From contig JAJOZX010003306.1 of NCBI GenBank assembly GCA_023014485.1, forward strand, positions 328,001 to 392,000: a stretch of DNA of 64,000 nt, read 5' to 3'. Positions 1-12,823 of this stretch are shown one piece after another. Below the pieces are notes generated by a model, which was not told where the DNA came from, made no database searches, and worked only from the letters and a program-made list of their open reading frames with translations. This DNA comes from Bathynomus jamesi (taxonomy: Eukaryota; Arthropoda; Malacostraca; Isopoda; Cirolanidae). The first letter of the stretch is position 1, and each line of letters opens with the position of its first letter. A program made the translations under genes and the position numbers.

Positions 1-2878
1 ATAACACGATAGAAATACAGGCAGTTAACATTAAAACACGCGCAAAACACAACACCACACTAATCAACATTTACATCCCACCAGATAGTTCACCTCAGGT
101 GCCAGCCAATTACAATCCACAGTTACACAATCTTGCCTCTCTCACTAATGTCATCTTAGGAGGAGACTTCAACGCCAAAGACACTAGTTGGTACCTGCAC
201 AACCAAAACAACACCAGAGGCGCCAACATAGCCACACAACTAAACAGCCTCTTCATTCTTAACAATACAGAAGAACATACACACATACCACATCAAGCAG
301 GATACTCAAACTCCTCCCCAGACATAACGTTCTGTTCCCCCTCACTAGCAACACATACACAATGGAGAACAGAAAAACAACTGTCATCAGACCACCTGCC
401 CATCATCATTACAACACATTCTACACTCTGCCCCAACAGCCTTAGGCACACTTACAGAAATTACAAGAAAGCTGATTGGGAACAGTTCAAAATACAGACT
501 GAGGAACAATTCACCACATTAAACAGCACACCCATCATAAACATCGATACAACACTCAAGACATTTAATCAGATCATCAATAATGCAAACAAATACATAC
601 CCAAGGGCAACATTAGGAAATACAACCCAAATTACACTAGAGAAATAGCCCACCTCATAAGGCAACGTAACAACCTCAAATATAACACACAAACACCACA
701 CACAGAAGCCATAAAACAGCAGATACAACAGCTCAACACAGAAATAAACAACAAACTCAAAGAAAAACAAACAGAAACATTCAGGGAATTCATAACAACA
801 CTAAACCACTCCACAGATACATACAGGCTATACAAGACTATAAACAGCATTACCCACTCTAACAGCGGCATTCACACCTCACACGCGGCTATCTGTCGCA
901 GCCAAAATAATATCCCAACATACACACAACAAGCTAACATTCTAGTTAATCACTACGCAAAGATAAGTCACTTAAACAGAGAAAACAACCAGAAACATGC
1001 AGACAGACAAACAGCCAGACACAAGAAAACCTACAGACTCGACATGACCATTACACCCTTCAATACAGACCAGACCACCAAGATCATCAAAAACATTAAG
1101 AATTCGAAGGCTACTGGACCAGACAACATATCTAACATACACCTTAAACACTTGGGCCCACAAGGAATATTAGCTCTCACAAATATCAGCACATATTCAT
1201 ACCAACAATTATTCCTGACATATGGAAACAAGGTAAAATTATTACACTACTCAAACCAAACAAAAATCTAACAGAACCAGCTTCCTATAGACCCATTACT
1301 TTACTATGCACACCTTCCAAAGTAACAGAAAGACTAATCTTACAAATCACCAACCCACACATACCACTGTCGCCTACTCAACATGGATTCAGACCTCACC
1401 ACTCAACCACGACATTACTCACTAACCTCACGCAGCACATCATGGATGGCATCAACTCCAGAAGACCAGCTCAACGTACACTATTAGCAACAATAGACAT
1501 TAGTAAAGCATTTGATGCTATCCCACGCTTCCCTCTCATAAACAAAATACTCAACACAAACATGCACAATAACACCAAAAGGTGGCTGAGCAACTATCTC
1601 TCAGGAAGATACTCACATGTCACATTTAATGGCAAGTCATCCAAAAACAAGCTTTTTCCGAACGGGGACCCTCAAGGCTCTGTTCTCTCATCAACACTCT
1701 TCAACTTATACATGCATGACATTCCAACACCCATAGATAACAAGCTTACCTTATCATCATATGCAGATGATATCACTCTAACATCCACCCACAACAACAT
1801 CGACACCGCTACAAATAACCTACAAACATACATAAACAGTATACAAGACTGGCTCACACACAATAGACTCAAAGTAGCGCCCACAAAATCAACCATCACC
1901 TTGCTTACAAGCAACACAAAAGAACACCAGGTAATTCCACAGCTTACACTAAACAACATCAACATTCCACACACTCACAGAACCAAAATACTTGGTGTCA
2001 CATACAACACATCATTATCTTTTGCAAACCACATTCAGGACATTAAAACCAAATGTACGTCAAGACTTAACACGCTTAGGGTACTAACAGGCACAAACTT
2101 TGGACACCAGCAGGAAACAACATCACTCATATACAAACAATATATTCGCTCAGTTATGGACTATGCTAGCCCATGCTGGGCACCCATTATCTCAAACACA
2201 CACATAAACACCTTACAAACAATACAAAACAACGCACTTCGTATCATTACAGGATGCACTCAAACAACACCAATAGAACACCTGCACACAGAAACAAAAA
2301 TACTAAAAGTTAGGGAACATTTAGACATGAGGGGAACACAATTCATGGCAGCAGCGACAACTAACCCACAACACCCTTGCCACTACATGTACAATCATGC
2401 ACCAACACCTCGCACCATTAAGGTAACACCAGAGAGATATTATAACGAAATACTCCATTCCATACCACGCCCCACAGACATCACACAGTACAGAAAACAC
2501 ATACACACACATCTAACCCACAAAGCACTGACACGACTCGGTCCGAATGCGGTCCTAGGTGCGAAGCCGCCACCCATTAACAGGTCAGAGAAGCCTAGCA
2601 GATCGGATCGAGTTAACTTAGCACGATTCCGATGTGGACATCACCCAAACTTACAGACATATAAACACAGACTAGACAACTCCATAGACGACACCTGCCA
2701 CCTGTGCCAAGACACACCACAAACAATTGAACACATTATGACGGACTGTACCGCTCTAGCACAACAACGAACACAACACAACATCACTAGTGCGCTGAAC
2801 CTCTGGTCCACTCCGGAGAGGGCGATCGGTTACCTGCGTGCCGCCGGCTTGCTCGATCAGGGTGGGCTGATCGGCTAA
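1..2878 (+). mobile_element. LINE (Jockey/I-like), 5' end outside window, one frameshift
   Basis: Non-LTR retrotransposon polyprotein. The frame is open from the window edge, so the 5' part is missing. Endonuclease motifs are GGDFNAKDTSW (about 157-190) and SSDHLPI (about 386-405). The RT follows, with ISKAFDAIP (about 1499), DPQGSVLSSTLFN (about 1666) and YADD at 1760-1771. A Cys/His cluster, CHLCQ...EHIMTDC (about 2695-2751), lies near the C-terminus as in Jockey/I-type elements. The reading frame changes near 1190-1200 and the second frame then runs unbroken to the stop at 2876-2878. Apart from that single shift the copy is well preserved. Clade assignment within Jockey/I is inferred from motif style only. 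Confidence 0.85.
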
Positions 2879-2896
2879 ACAACAACAACAACAACA
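2878..2896 (+). repeat. (AAC)n 3' tail of the LINE
   Basis: AAC repeats begin directly at the ORF stop codon, with no 3' UTR. A short tandem repeat tail is usual for I/Jockey-type LINEs and marks the 3' terminus of the copy. Confidence 0.7.
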
Positions 2897-4049
2897 CGAA
2901 TTATATGTACGATGCTCAGGCTAATTGAGAAACAAACTCAAAAGAACCTTAACACAGTGTATTTTGTCGTTTGCCAAAACCAAACATTATTAAACAAACT
3001 TTACTTTAGAGCCTATAAAACATAAAATAAAACAGGGAATTTGTCAGTTTGTGTACTCTTTCATATTTAATCAAAGAAGTTTGCGAAATCTCGAATTATA
3101 TCATCGAAACACAGTTGATTGGGGGGGCCCGTCAAGCATGGGAGCCTAAGGCTTCAGTCTCAAAAGCCTTTGTGATAATCCGCCACTGGATGGAGGAACG
3201 GCACCAGAATCGTCCAGGGTTGAATTGTGAACGAAAGTTTGAGCGAAGAGTTCAGCTTTGTCAGGAGAAGAGACGCAACTGTGCTGTCAGAATGGAAAAG
3301 AGGAGGGAAAGAAAAGGAAGTAAAGTTGTTGAAGAGGTTCTTAGCTAGATGCCAGAAAGAGCGAGAATTAGAATTGGAAAATTTTCACATTTTTGTTGGA
3401 TATGCATTTATGCTGTATATATAAAATAAGGTAAAATAAAAATAAAAAACGGTTGAAATTAAAGCAAGAAGGAAGAACCTGCTATTAAATATGCCTCTGC
3501 GGTGAGACTACAGAGTTGAAAGTTATAAATTTATAGAATAATTGAAACTTAAAGTTAAAAATTAAAATTTATATTATAAAATCTCAAAATTATCGATTAT
3601 AGAACTTGAAGAACGATGAGAATAGCAAAATTATAAGCTAATAATGATTATAAAATTTTAAGTTCAAAAGTTATAGTATTATAAAAACAATTTTTAATTT
3701 TCAATTTAAATTTAAATTTTATATTATTATAAAATCTTAAATTTAGCAATTACAGAATTTGAACGACTGTGAGGAATAGCAGAATTATAAGATCATAAGG
3801 ATCATAAAATTTTAAGATAGGTTTATTTAACAAGTGGGTTATGTCGAAGGCAATTCTATATGTAGGTGCTGCCGAAAGCTGTCGGAATCATTTTAAGAAC
3901 GAATCGATATTTTTCGTCCTTTCTGCTTCTTATGGGCATATACTGTATTATGCCGTCCCGTATATAGCAGGAATAAATTACTTTTTCGTTTTAAGTTTAA
4001 TAGTTTGTCAAAAAATTATTTTGTGTAGTCATAGAATGATTCATTAATA
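2897..4049. other. AT-rich stretch with no recognised gene
   Basis: Only short ORFs with no recognisable domain. A run of seven Gs lies near 3121. The AT-rich half contains the divergent tandem duplication listed separately. Confidence 0.5.
3565..3815. repeat. Divergent tandem duplication, period about 145 bp
   Basis: Two blocks share the order: TATTATAAAATCT, AAAATT, a GAACTTGAA/GAATTTGAA core with ACGA(T/C)TG(T)GAG, AATAGCA(G)AATTATAAG, then ATAAAATTTTAAG. They start near 3570 and 3716 and differ by many substitutions, so the duplication is old. Confidence 0.5.
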
Positions 4050-4059
4050 TAATATATAT

Positions 4060-4106
<47 letters not shown>
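4050..4106. repeat. (AT)n microsatellite
   Basis: Nearly pure TA dinucleotides, interrupted twice. Confidence 0.95.
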
Positions 4107-4775
4107 ATGATACATACAGACCGTGCATGGAAGAAGGAACTCTTCTGGGGAAATTAAATCCACTATAGTCCGAATAGGGTCCACTTTTCAAGGCACATAA
4201 AATGTCCGTTTCATGATGGGAGTGAACTCAGAATGGTTCCCTGAGGTTTTTTATGATACATACAGACCGTGCATGGAACGAAGAACTCTTCTGGGAAAAT
4301 TAAATCCACTTCCATTCACTCCCATCATGAAACGGACATGTTATGTGCCTTGAAAAGTGGACGCTCAATTCTGCCACTTGAGATTTAAGTTTTGGTTTTT
4401 GGCTAAAAATGTAATAGTTACCCCTTTTTCTTTGATGTATTCAATCTGACGTGAATGCAACGAGTTTTTCGCATATATTGAGGTTCTAAATGTAGCGGGG
4501 TTAGGCTGTTTTAAACCCTAGATCCTGTCCCAAAGCTTGATCCTGTCTGCTTTGCAGATAGCTGGTGAGGGAAGCTATATTTTTGGGACCTCTTTGCGAG
4601 TGACCCGTTGCCCACGTTGGGCTAGCATCATGAAAAAGAAAAAAAAATATAGTGTTTGTCATTTACCATTACTTATTCGGACTATAGTGGATTTAATTTT
4701 GCCAGAAGAGCTCCTTGTTCCATGCAGGGTCTGTATGTATCATAGAAAACCTCAGGAAACCATTCTTCTCGCCCT
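4107..4775. repeat. Nested direct and inverted repeat block
   Basis: A unit beginning GATACATACAGACCGTGCAT occurs at about 4108 and again at about 4255. An inverted copy of its middle (CACTCCCATCATGAAACGGA onward) is at about 4317-4365. A second inverted copy of its start is at about 4680-4745 (TTCCATGCAGGGTCTGTATG). This looks like a foldback-type element copied on itself. The 4380-4670 interior is unrecognised. Confidence 0.65.
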
Positions 4776-4780
4776 TTCTG

Positions 4781-6680
4781 GCATCTATCTAAGAACAGAG
4801 CTCTCCAACAACTTTACTTCTTGTCTCCTTCCTCTTTTCCATTCCGATGGTTCAGTTGCCGCCTCTTCTCCTGACAGAGCTGAACTCTTTGCTCAAACTT
4901 TCGCCTCCCACTCAACCCTGGACGATTCCGTGGCTACTCCTCCATCTCCTCCTCCGACTTAATTATGTCTAAAATTAGAATCTCTTCCAAAGATGCTCTT
5001 CTGACTTATCTGGGTTTAACCCTGAGAAGGCATTCGGTCCTGATGGTGTGCCTCCTGTTGTTCTCAAGAACTGTGCTTCTTTGCTGACACCCTGCCTAGA
5101 CAGATTCTTTCGTCTTTGTCTTCCATCTTGTGCTATTCCTTCCTGCTGGAAGTTCGCTTTCATTCAACATGTCCCAAAGAAGGGTGACCACTCTGAACCC
5201 TCCAACTATCGTTGAACCCTCCAACTATCGTCCAATTGCTTTGATTTCTTGCCTTGCTAAAGTTTTTTAATTTGTCCATAATAGGGGGGTTCTCCAACAC
5301 CTCTCTTCTCGCAATCTTCTTTCAGATCGTCATTATGGGTTCCGCAAGGAACTTTCTACTGGCGATCTTCCTGCATATGTCTGATTCTTGGTTATCCTCC
5401 TATCGGGATTTCGGTGAAACTTTTGCAATTGCGATAGATATATCAAAAGCTTTTGATAGAGTTTGGCACAAATCTTTAATTTTCAAACTGCCATCCTTCG
5501 GTCTCTATCCTTCTATCTGTGCTTTTATCTCTAATTTCCTTTCTGCGCGATCTATAGTTGAGGTTGTACATGACCACTGTTCTTCTCCTAAAGCTATTAA
5601 TAATGCTGTTCCTCAGGGTTCTGTCCTGTCACCCACTCTTTTCCTTTTATTTATCAGGGATATATTAAGGCGCACTTCCTGTCATATCCACTCCTATACC
5701 GATGATGCCATCTTCAATTTTCCACCCATTTCGCAAAGCGTCCATCTCAACAGTCACTCCATGCTTCGCGTAGGACGGCTATGGTACACGTGCCCTCTCA
5801 TCTTTCTGCCATCTCTGATTGCGACAGAAAAAACTTTGTGGCTTTCAATGTCTCAAAAACTCAGTTCCTCCATCTGCCTTCTCGTCGCAATCTTCCACAC
5901 GACTATCCTCTATCTTCAACAATACACAACTCAATCCTTCTTCTCTTAACATTCTTGGCGTCGTGATATTTCCTCGAAAGATCACATATACTGTCTTTCG
6001 AAAACAGCTTAAAAGAGGTCAGGTGTACTGTACCGCTTCCGCAGTTTCTTCACCCCCGCTCAGTTGCTGTATATGTATAGGGGTCTTGTCTGCCCCTGGA
6101 TGGAGTACGTTTCTCATGTGCGTGGTGGCTCAACCCACACAGCAATACTTGACCGCGTGGAATTAAAGGCTTTTCGTCTCATCAATACCCCACCATTTAC
6201 AGACTGTCTTCAATCCCTCTTTCTTCGCCGCAATGTTGCCTCACTCTCTCTTTGCTATCGTTGTTTAAACGGACACTCCTCTTCTGAACTCTATAACTCC
6301 ATGGTTCCTCCTTTAAGGAGAGCATGCAACACTAGACTTTCGACTTATTCTCATTTCTTTTCTGTCCAACTCTCAAAAGCAAGGGTTAATCGGTATTTTC
6401 AATCTTTCATCTACTCAACCGGTGAACTCTGGAACAATCTTTCTCAATCCATCTTTCCCTCTGTCTTTCACTCGAATCTCTCAAACGCAGTGTCTAGGCA
6501 TCTCGAAAACCCAAGACCTTGATTTTTGCTCTTTTTCTTCTTTTTCGCCCTTGGCCCCTCATTCCTGCATAAAAAAATTATATACATTTCAAACTTTCAA
6601 CCTTTCAAATGTTGCGTGTGATGATTTCTCATTCCACGGAGGTCAAGCTTTTTCCCCTCCTGTTGAGTTGGCCTGGTGAA
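4781..6680 (+). mobile_element. LINE-C, RT part, multiply broken
   Basis: RT-bearing LINE with no intact ORF. Visible in different frames: ISKAFDRVWHKSL (about 5437-5475), VPQGSVLSPTLFLLF (about 5610-5654), a decayed catalytic box reading YTDDA (about 5698), and the C-terminal region of LINE RTs (6064-6522, with WMEYVSHVRGG and GELWNNLSQSIFPS). A 19-bp tandem duplication of TGAACCCTCCAACTATCGT lies at about 5195-5233. A related copy is at 59.7-60.3 kb, where YADD is kept. The 5' endonuclease part is absent. Confidence 0.8.
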
Positions 6681-6821
6681 GTAAAGAGTTGGTTTCTTGC
6701 GCTCTCCACATCACATAGCCAGGTACGCCCAGCTCATCTTGAATTGTTCTGAGCAAGGCGTGTGGGCTTCTTTTGAAGAAATCCACTGCGAACTAATCGT
6801 GTTCCCTAGTGTCTTGGGCAG

Positions 6822-7496
6822 CTAGTTCAGTTGTCTTTGTCCTCTCACAGCAAAACTGTTTTCTTTCAGGTTTGAGGATGTTCCCTGTCTAGCCTTTAAT
6901 TTGGGAACACGACACATTCTTCCTTTTCTACTTTCCACGGTTGTTTGAATGCTTATAGGGTTCAAAGTAAAATTAGGGGTTAGTTCCTCCATTATTTTCC
7001 AATTGTAAAGAATGGTGTGCCTGTCTCTTCTTCTTTCCAGTGGATATAAGTTTAATTCACGTAACCTTTCCCAGTAATTTAGTTCTTTGCATCCATTGAT
7101 TTTGGCTATGAAGCTTCTCTGAACCCCTTCTAGTTGACTAATGTCTTCTTTTTTATATGGGAATGTTAAGACCGAGCAATATTTCAACTTGGGTATGATC
7201 ATTGTTTTCAACAGAGGAATCTTTAAATTTTTATCCCTTCTTTTAAAGGTTCTCAGTATCTGTCCAGTTATTGTTGTTGCTCTGTTTACTGCTATCTTAT
7301 TTTGTATTTGAAATTTCGCGTCATCAGTCATTACACCTAAATCTTTTGGTTTAGAATTCCACTGAATTTCATGTCCATTTAGGGTAAAATATTCCATGTA
7401 TTTTAGGTCCCTCCTTCTTTCGTACCTTTTTTTTATACCCAAACGCCCTTCCCATCCGAGTGAGGTTGCGACAGGAACAGGCAGGAAGCACCTCAA
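6822..7496 (-). mobile_element. LINE-D fragment, RT C-terminal region
   Basis: Single open frame of 224 codons resembling the region after the catalytic core of Jockey/CR1-like RTs: KDLGVMTDD, ILRTFKRRDKNLKIPLLK, IPKLKYCSVL, LEGVQRSFIAKINGC, YWERLRELNLYPLERRRDR. No catalytic box is included, so this is a 5'-truncated relic. It abuts the RTE-like element to its right. Confidence 0.75.
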
Positions 7497-7499
7497 TCG

Positions 7500-10335
7500 C
7501 TCACATTCACTTCATCAGCTGTTATGACAATAATGCGCCTCCCTCAGGGCAACACTATCCACAGCCAAGCCCCGCAGAATACTCGCCGTTTACCCAGACC
7601 GCTTCATACACCCTGAGGAGGCACATTCCCGGCCCGTCGCCCCTCATATACCACATTGCTCCACTTTTTTCTATCCATCGCGCGTCTTTTACCCTCACAG
7701 ACGTCCAAGCCCCGCTGACCCAAAGATTCCTTCACCCCACCCTTCCATCCCCTCCTCGGTCTACCTCTACCCCTTTCCCCCTCCGTCTCCGACGCGTAAA
7801 TCCTCTTTACCATTCTCTCCTCACTCATTCTTTCCATATGCCCAAACCATTTTAACACTCTCTCATCTGCTCTCTCCACAAGACTCCTTCGACTTCCACA
7901 CCTCTCACGGATAACAGTGTCTCTTACATGATGAATCCACCTAACCCCCACAGATCGTCCTCAAGCTTTTTATTTCCAGTATATCCACCCTTTTCATTTC
8001 CTTCGCATTCGCCACCCAAGCCTCACAGCCATACAACACTGTTGGCACTATAATAACTTCATACATACCCATCTTCGCACTCATAGACACCGATCTCTCC
8101 TTCCAAATACTTCTTAGGACACCCAGTACTCTTATTCACATTTACTCTTACCTCTCTTCTTTCACACACCTTCCCTAACTCAGATACCAGTCTCTCTGGC
8201 TTTTCTCTTGAGTCCGTCACCAGAGCCGTATCATCCACATACAATAACTGCTTCACTTCCCAAGAACCTCCCCCCGCAACATGCTTCACCCCCACTTCCC
8301 TCCACATGACCCTTATATTCACTGCTTTCACCACCCCGTTTATAAACACATTAAACAACCATGGAGACATCGGAAACCACTCACCCTCCTCTCTTCCCAC
8401 ACACACACATGCTTTTCTCTCTCGGTAAAAACTTTTCACCATACTGAACAACGATCCATGTACCCCATACAGCTGCAGCACTTGTCACAACGCTTTTCTG
8501 TCAACCCTATCATACGCTTTTTCAAGATCCAAGAACGCCACATACAAATCCCTTTCTTTCTTCAAGTATTTCTCACATAACATTTTCAACCCAAATACCT
8601 GCTCCCACACACCCTCTACCTCTTCTAAAGCCCCCTTTCTCCTCCCCAATCTGTTGCTCCGTGCATGCCACCACCCTTTCAATCAACACTCTTCCACACG
8701 CCTTACCTGGCACACTGAACAGACTAATTCCTCTATAATTCTAGCATACATTTTTGTTCCCCCTGACTTTATACCGGGGGGACGATACATGCACTCCGCA
8801 AGTCCTGAGGCGGCTCACCTCTGTCCATACACACAATAAACCGACGCACGAACCAATCAACACGACATTCGTCGCCTTTTTTCAGGAGTTCTAACTATCG
8901 CTTTCCCACCTTTCATCCTGCCGAGTGCCTCCATCTACGGACCAACCCATTCGTCCCAACTCTCATACTCTCAACCCCCTCTCTGCCCAAACATATCACA
9001 TCTGCTTCCCTATCTTCTGACACGTTCAATAGTCCCTGAAAATACTCACTCACTTTCTCTTTCACCTCACACTTTTCTCTTTACTTCTTGCTTCTTCCTC
9101 TTATACTCTTCCCAATCACCCACAAGTACCGAGCATATACGTGCCTCTTTCGCTTCGCCAACATTTCAGTCTCCACATTCCACCATTCACTACCCTCGTC
9201 GTTTATGTCCAACTCCAATCTTCCGTACACCACACACTTCAGTCGTACACTTTAGCACCGCTTCACTAAATATCTGCCACTCCTCTTCCACACCTCCTGT
9301 TTCACCTCTCCCACCCTGCACCATTCCTCATTCACTCTCTCCTGATATATCCGTTCACAATCCTTTTCCTCATTTCACTCACTTTCACTACCTCTCTCAC
9401 AGGCACACTAACCCCTTTTACTCCACGCCCACCACAAACCTTCACTTTCACCTCCACCAAGAAGGGGTCAGACATTTCACCTACCAGTCCTCTCAACACA
9501 TTCACTTCTAACAACCTCCCCTTAGCAGATCTCGTCCTCAACACATAATCCATTAGTTCCCTGTCACCTCGGACACCACTCACCCACGTGTACTTATGTA
9601 TATCTCTTTTACGAAACCATGTATTCCCAATCGTCAATTCTCTTTTAGCACAAAACTCAACTAACCTTTCCCCGCTTCCATTCACACCAGGCACCCCATG
9701 CCCACCAACTATACCCGGATTTGGCACATCCCCCACTCTCCCATTCAAGTTCCCTGCACGACAACTCGGTTCCGTGCATCAAAACTACCCAAACACTCAC
9801 CCAGTTCGTCACAGAACGCATTCCGTATCTTTTCACTCTTCTCACTCCCAGATCCATACACACTAACAATCACCCATCTCTCTTGGCCCACTTTCATTCT
9901 AACCCACACCAGTTTTGAACTCACTTCCTTACACTCTTTCACACATTCCCATAGCCCATCACGTATCAGAAGCGCAACCCCTCTCTTGCCCTTACCCTCT
10001 CCCCAACCCCGGACTTTACACCCCGAACATTCCCAAACTACTCTACATCCTTACCCTTCAGCTTTGTTTTACTGAAGGCCAGGTCCTCCAAGCCTCTTTC
10101 ATGAAACAGAGCACCAATCTCTCCCTTCTTATCATCCTGACCACATCAACCCACATTCAGACACCTAAGCCTGATCCGTCGCTAGAAAGCCCCCACTATC
10201 CCCTTCTCTGACCGTCCCTGTTTGTGCAAAGTTACGCACAGGTGGGAGGGTTTTCCCGCCTCCCGCACCCTTCCCTTAATTTTACTCGCCTTTTACGACA
10301 CACTGGGACCACGTGGGAAGAATTCTTTAAACCCC
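7500..10335 (-). mobile_element. RTE-like LINE, near full length, degenerate
   Basis: Read on the minus strand from about 10335 down to 7500. The segment at 10.2-10.33 kb looks like a 5' leader. Endonuclease fragments follow at 9942-9745 (VSVYGSGSE) and 9748-9332 (GNTWFRKRDIHKYTWVSG, with MSDPFLV where the family normally has a catalytic SDH, so the His is lost). RT motifs are LYVAFLDLEKAYDRVDRKAL at about 8540-8485 and LLYVDDTALV at about 8250 (YVDD). The C-terminal WFGHMERMSEERMVKRIY and RGRGRPRRGW region is at 7951-7604. Several frameshifts and stops make it a pseudo-element. The RTE label rests on this characteristic tail. Confidence 0.8.
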
Positions 10336-10379
10336 TATCCTCAGGGATTTCGTACCTTAATAGTTGAAAATTTTCAGTA

Positions 10380-11130
10380 TTAAATTTCATATTATTGCCT
10401 TCAAATCAAATATAGATTCGGTTCATTCTGTTTGTAGAGATCCTATATTTCTGAGTTTCTTATTTTTCTACTAATTTTTGTCATCGGCAAAGGATGTTAT
10501 TGTGCTGTCACTGTGACTTCCTCAGCTGTATCAGTTAGCATGATTATGAAGAGTAATGAAAGTAATACTATTCCTTGTGGTCCTGAGCTAAGGACCTCTG
10601 ACTTTGATGAAGATATTCCTTGAACTGGAACGACTTGCTGCTTCTCACTATGGAAATTGTATATCCATTTTCCTGTTATTTTTATATATTTCAGTTTATG
10701 CGCTATGATTCAATGGTCACACTTGTCGAATGCCTTGGCAAAGTCTGTGCATATTACATCATAGTTTTCATTACTTTCAAGTGCATCAGTAATGTTGTTA
10801 TCGTGTCACATTATTTGTGATAGGCATGTCTTCCTGACCGGAATCCATGTTGGTTATCATTTAGTTTTTCCGAGTTTCCAAAACGTCATCCAGTTTTTCT
10901 TTAACTATCCTTTCAAATATTTTGGTGAGATAAGATGTAAGCGACACTGGCCTATAGTTTTTGGCTTCGACTCGATCTCTTCCTTTATATTTTGGAACAA
11001 TGTTCGCTCTTTTCAGGATACTTGGTATTTCTTCCGTGTCTAGTGATCGTCTCCATATCCAATATACAGTAGGTAGGGGTTTAGCGATTTAATTCTTGCA
11101 GTTTTTTATCAGTGTGGCATTCCATTTGCC
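10380..11130 (-). mobile_element. LINE-F fragment, RT core, highly decayed
   Basis: Minus-strand translation shows, in shifting frames, a degraded ...ASVAYILSHQNI-type segment (an old SLTSYLTKIFE-like motif), NDNQHGFRSGRHAYHK, and GPQGIVLLSLLFIIMLTD (the PQGSVLGPLLF box). Stops are frequent. The LINE on its left (RTE-like) and the one on its right are different families. Confidence 0.55.
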
Positions 11131-11169
11131 TGGGTCTGCCGTCGAGTGTGGATCAAAAATTGACTTAGT

Positions 11170-12235
11170 GGACGTAAACAAAAAGTGGTCATTAATGGCA
11201 AATCGTCTAACTGGAAAAGTGTAACTAGCGGCGTGTTTCAGGGATCAGTTCTGGAACCAGTTATTTTTATTATTTATATCATGATATCGACATAGGGATT
11301 AAAAATATAATTTCAAAATTTGAGGATGATGCCAAACTTGGGGAACGAACAAAATCAGCGGAAGAACGTTAGCGGATTCAAGAAGATAATAAATTATTCG
11401 AATGGGCAGAAATTTGGCAAATGAACTATAATATAAATAAGTGTAAAACGTTGCATATCGGTAGAAACAATGTTAAAGTATTTTATGCGAGACAAGACAA
11501 TAAAGCGTGTTTCGGAAGAAAAAGATTTAGGGATTATTTTTGCTGACACTATTAAACCGAGTAAGCAATGTATCGAAGCGGTTATAAAAGCAAATAGAAT
11601 CTTAGAAATCTCAGATCATTTGATTTTAAGTCGGAGAAAACGATGCAAACATTATATAATTCCTTAGTACAACCCCACCTGCAATACTGCGTCCAGTTCT
11701 GAATCCCATATTTAAAATCGGACATGGAAAGAATGGACAGAGTGCAGTGACGGGCTACTAAATGAGTCCTACACTTGGAAACAAATCATACGCTGCCCGT
11801 TTACAAGCGTTAAATTTATCCTCACCTTTATAAAGGCGTATTCGAGAAGATTTAAGCCAAGTACTTAAAATTATTGAAAAGTTTTAGATAATGTCTACGC
11901 CAAAAATGGTAATGATCTCAAATTTGTGGATGAACATTTTAATTCTAATGAAGCTAAACGTTTCTTCAAGTTAATAGAGTTAATTTCTATCGTTAATTTG
12001 TCGAATGGATTGCCAGCCAATGTAGTTCAAAGTAATTCGATTGAATCCTTTAAAAAGAGATTAGATGCTTATCTTGCTTTAAACTTCCAGTTAGAAGCAT
12101 TTGTTACCGATATAAGTATTGGAAAATTTTCAGTCGGATTCACTCTTCTGTACTTCAAGATGTTCAGTTTATCTTTAAATTTCTTTCCTTCCTTTCAACC
12201 TCTTTTCTTTGCTTTGCTTTAAAACTTTTACTTGT
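11170..12235 (+). mobile_element. LINE-G fragment, RT second half, decayed
   Basis: Plus-strand relic. Near 11230 it has a degraded QGSVL box, followed by a catalytic box reading FEDDAKLGE, then NINKCKTLHIGRN, and at 11926-12222 the C-terminal NGLPANVVQSNSIESFKKRL motif typical of CR1/Jockey-like RTs. Frames shift at least four times. It resembles LINE-A and LINE-B distantly. Confidence 0.65.
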
Positions 12236-12534
12236 CTTTAAATTTTCTTACATATTTTAACCTTCCTTCTAAAACAGAGCCTCATAGGAACCAGCTAGTC
12301 TGTTGCTGTTTGGTGTCCCTTGTATTACTTTGTTTTCCTTTCAATATTACTTCATTTTAACACAATGACCAACGGAAATTATTATCATTACTATGTTTAA
12401 ATATCGACTCCTTTCGACTTATGACTTTTTCATAACTGTGACATATAATCGTTGTTAGTTATTGAAAAATTGTTTTCCTCAGGAAACATCCCAATTTCCT
12501 TTACTGTCCTTATACTCTTATATAAATACAGTGG
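12236..12534. other. No recognised feature
   Basis: AT-rich sequence without ORFs or repeats that I can identify. Confidence 0.4.
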
Positions 12535-12740
12535 GCTATATCGTGGCCAAAGTCGTAACACCGCTTCCTGTTGTTCAGCGAAGTTAAGCGACACTATGTC
12601 TGGTTAGTGGGTGAGCGGGAAATCGTTCTCTGCTTTCAGATTATTTAGTGACCCGTGGTTTGGACCCCACGTAAAGCTATAAGTTCCCTCCATCATATGA
12701 CCTTAGATGCTGCAAAGGAGGTTAAACAATGTAAATACAG
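12535..12740 (+). repeat. 5S rRNA-derived SINE (SINE3-like)
   Basis: The head resembles the internal promoter half of 5S rRNA: AACACCGCTTCCTG, then GCGAAGTTAAGCGACAC, GTCTGGTTAGT and GGGTGAGCGGGAA in the 5S order. The tail (GTTTGGACCCCACGTAAAGC and following) is not 5S. Loss of several conserved 5S bases argues against a functional 5S gene. It sits upstream of the orphan exon, in what would be its last intron. Confidence 0.6.
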
Positions 12741-12823
12741 TGGTTTCCTCAAATATTATTTTTTTAAATCTGTTCCTATTTGTAATTCCAATATTGTAAA
12801 ACAGGTATACTTTTCTTTTCCAG

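Noticed and set aside
3049..3424. Two overlapping ORFs (99 and 65 codons) with charged C-terminal halves
   Set aside because: Low-complexity Arg/Glu/Lys composition from purine-rich DNA, no start context, splice signal or domain.
9588..10211. Plus-strand ORFs rich in Ser, Thr, Pro and His at 9.6-10.2 kb
   Set aside because: Antisense shadows of the RTE-like LINE, whose minus-strand frames carry real endonuclease motifs.
12535..12640. Genuine 5S rRNA gene
   Set aside because: The 3' half diverges from 5S, conserved bases are missing, and there is no T-run terminator at the right place.
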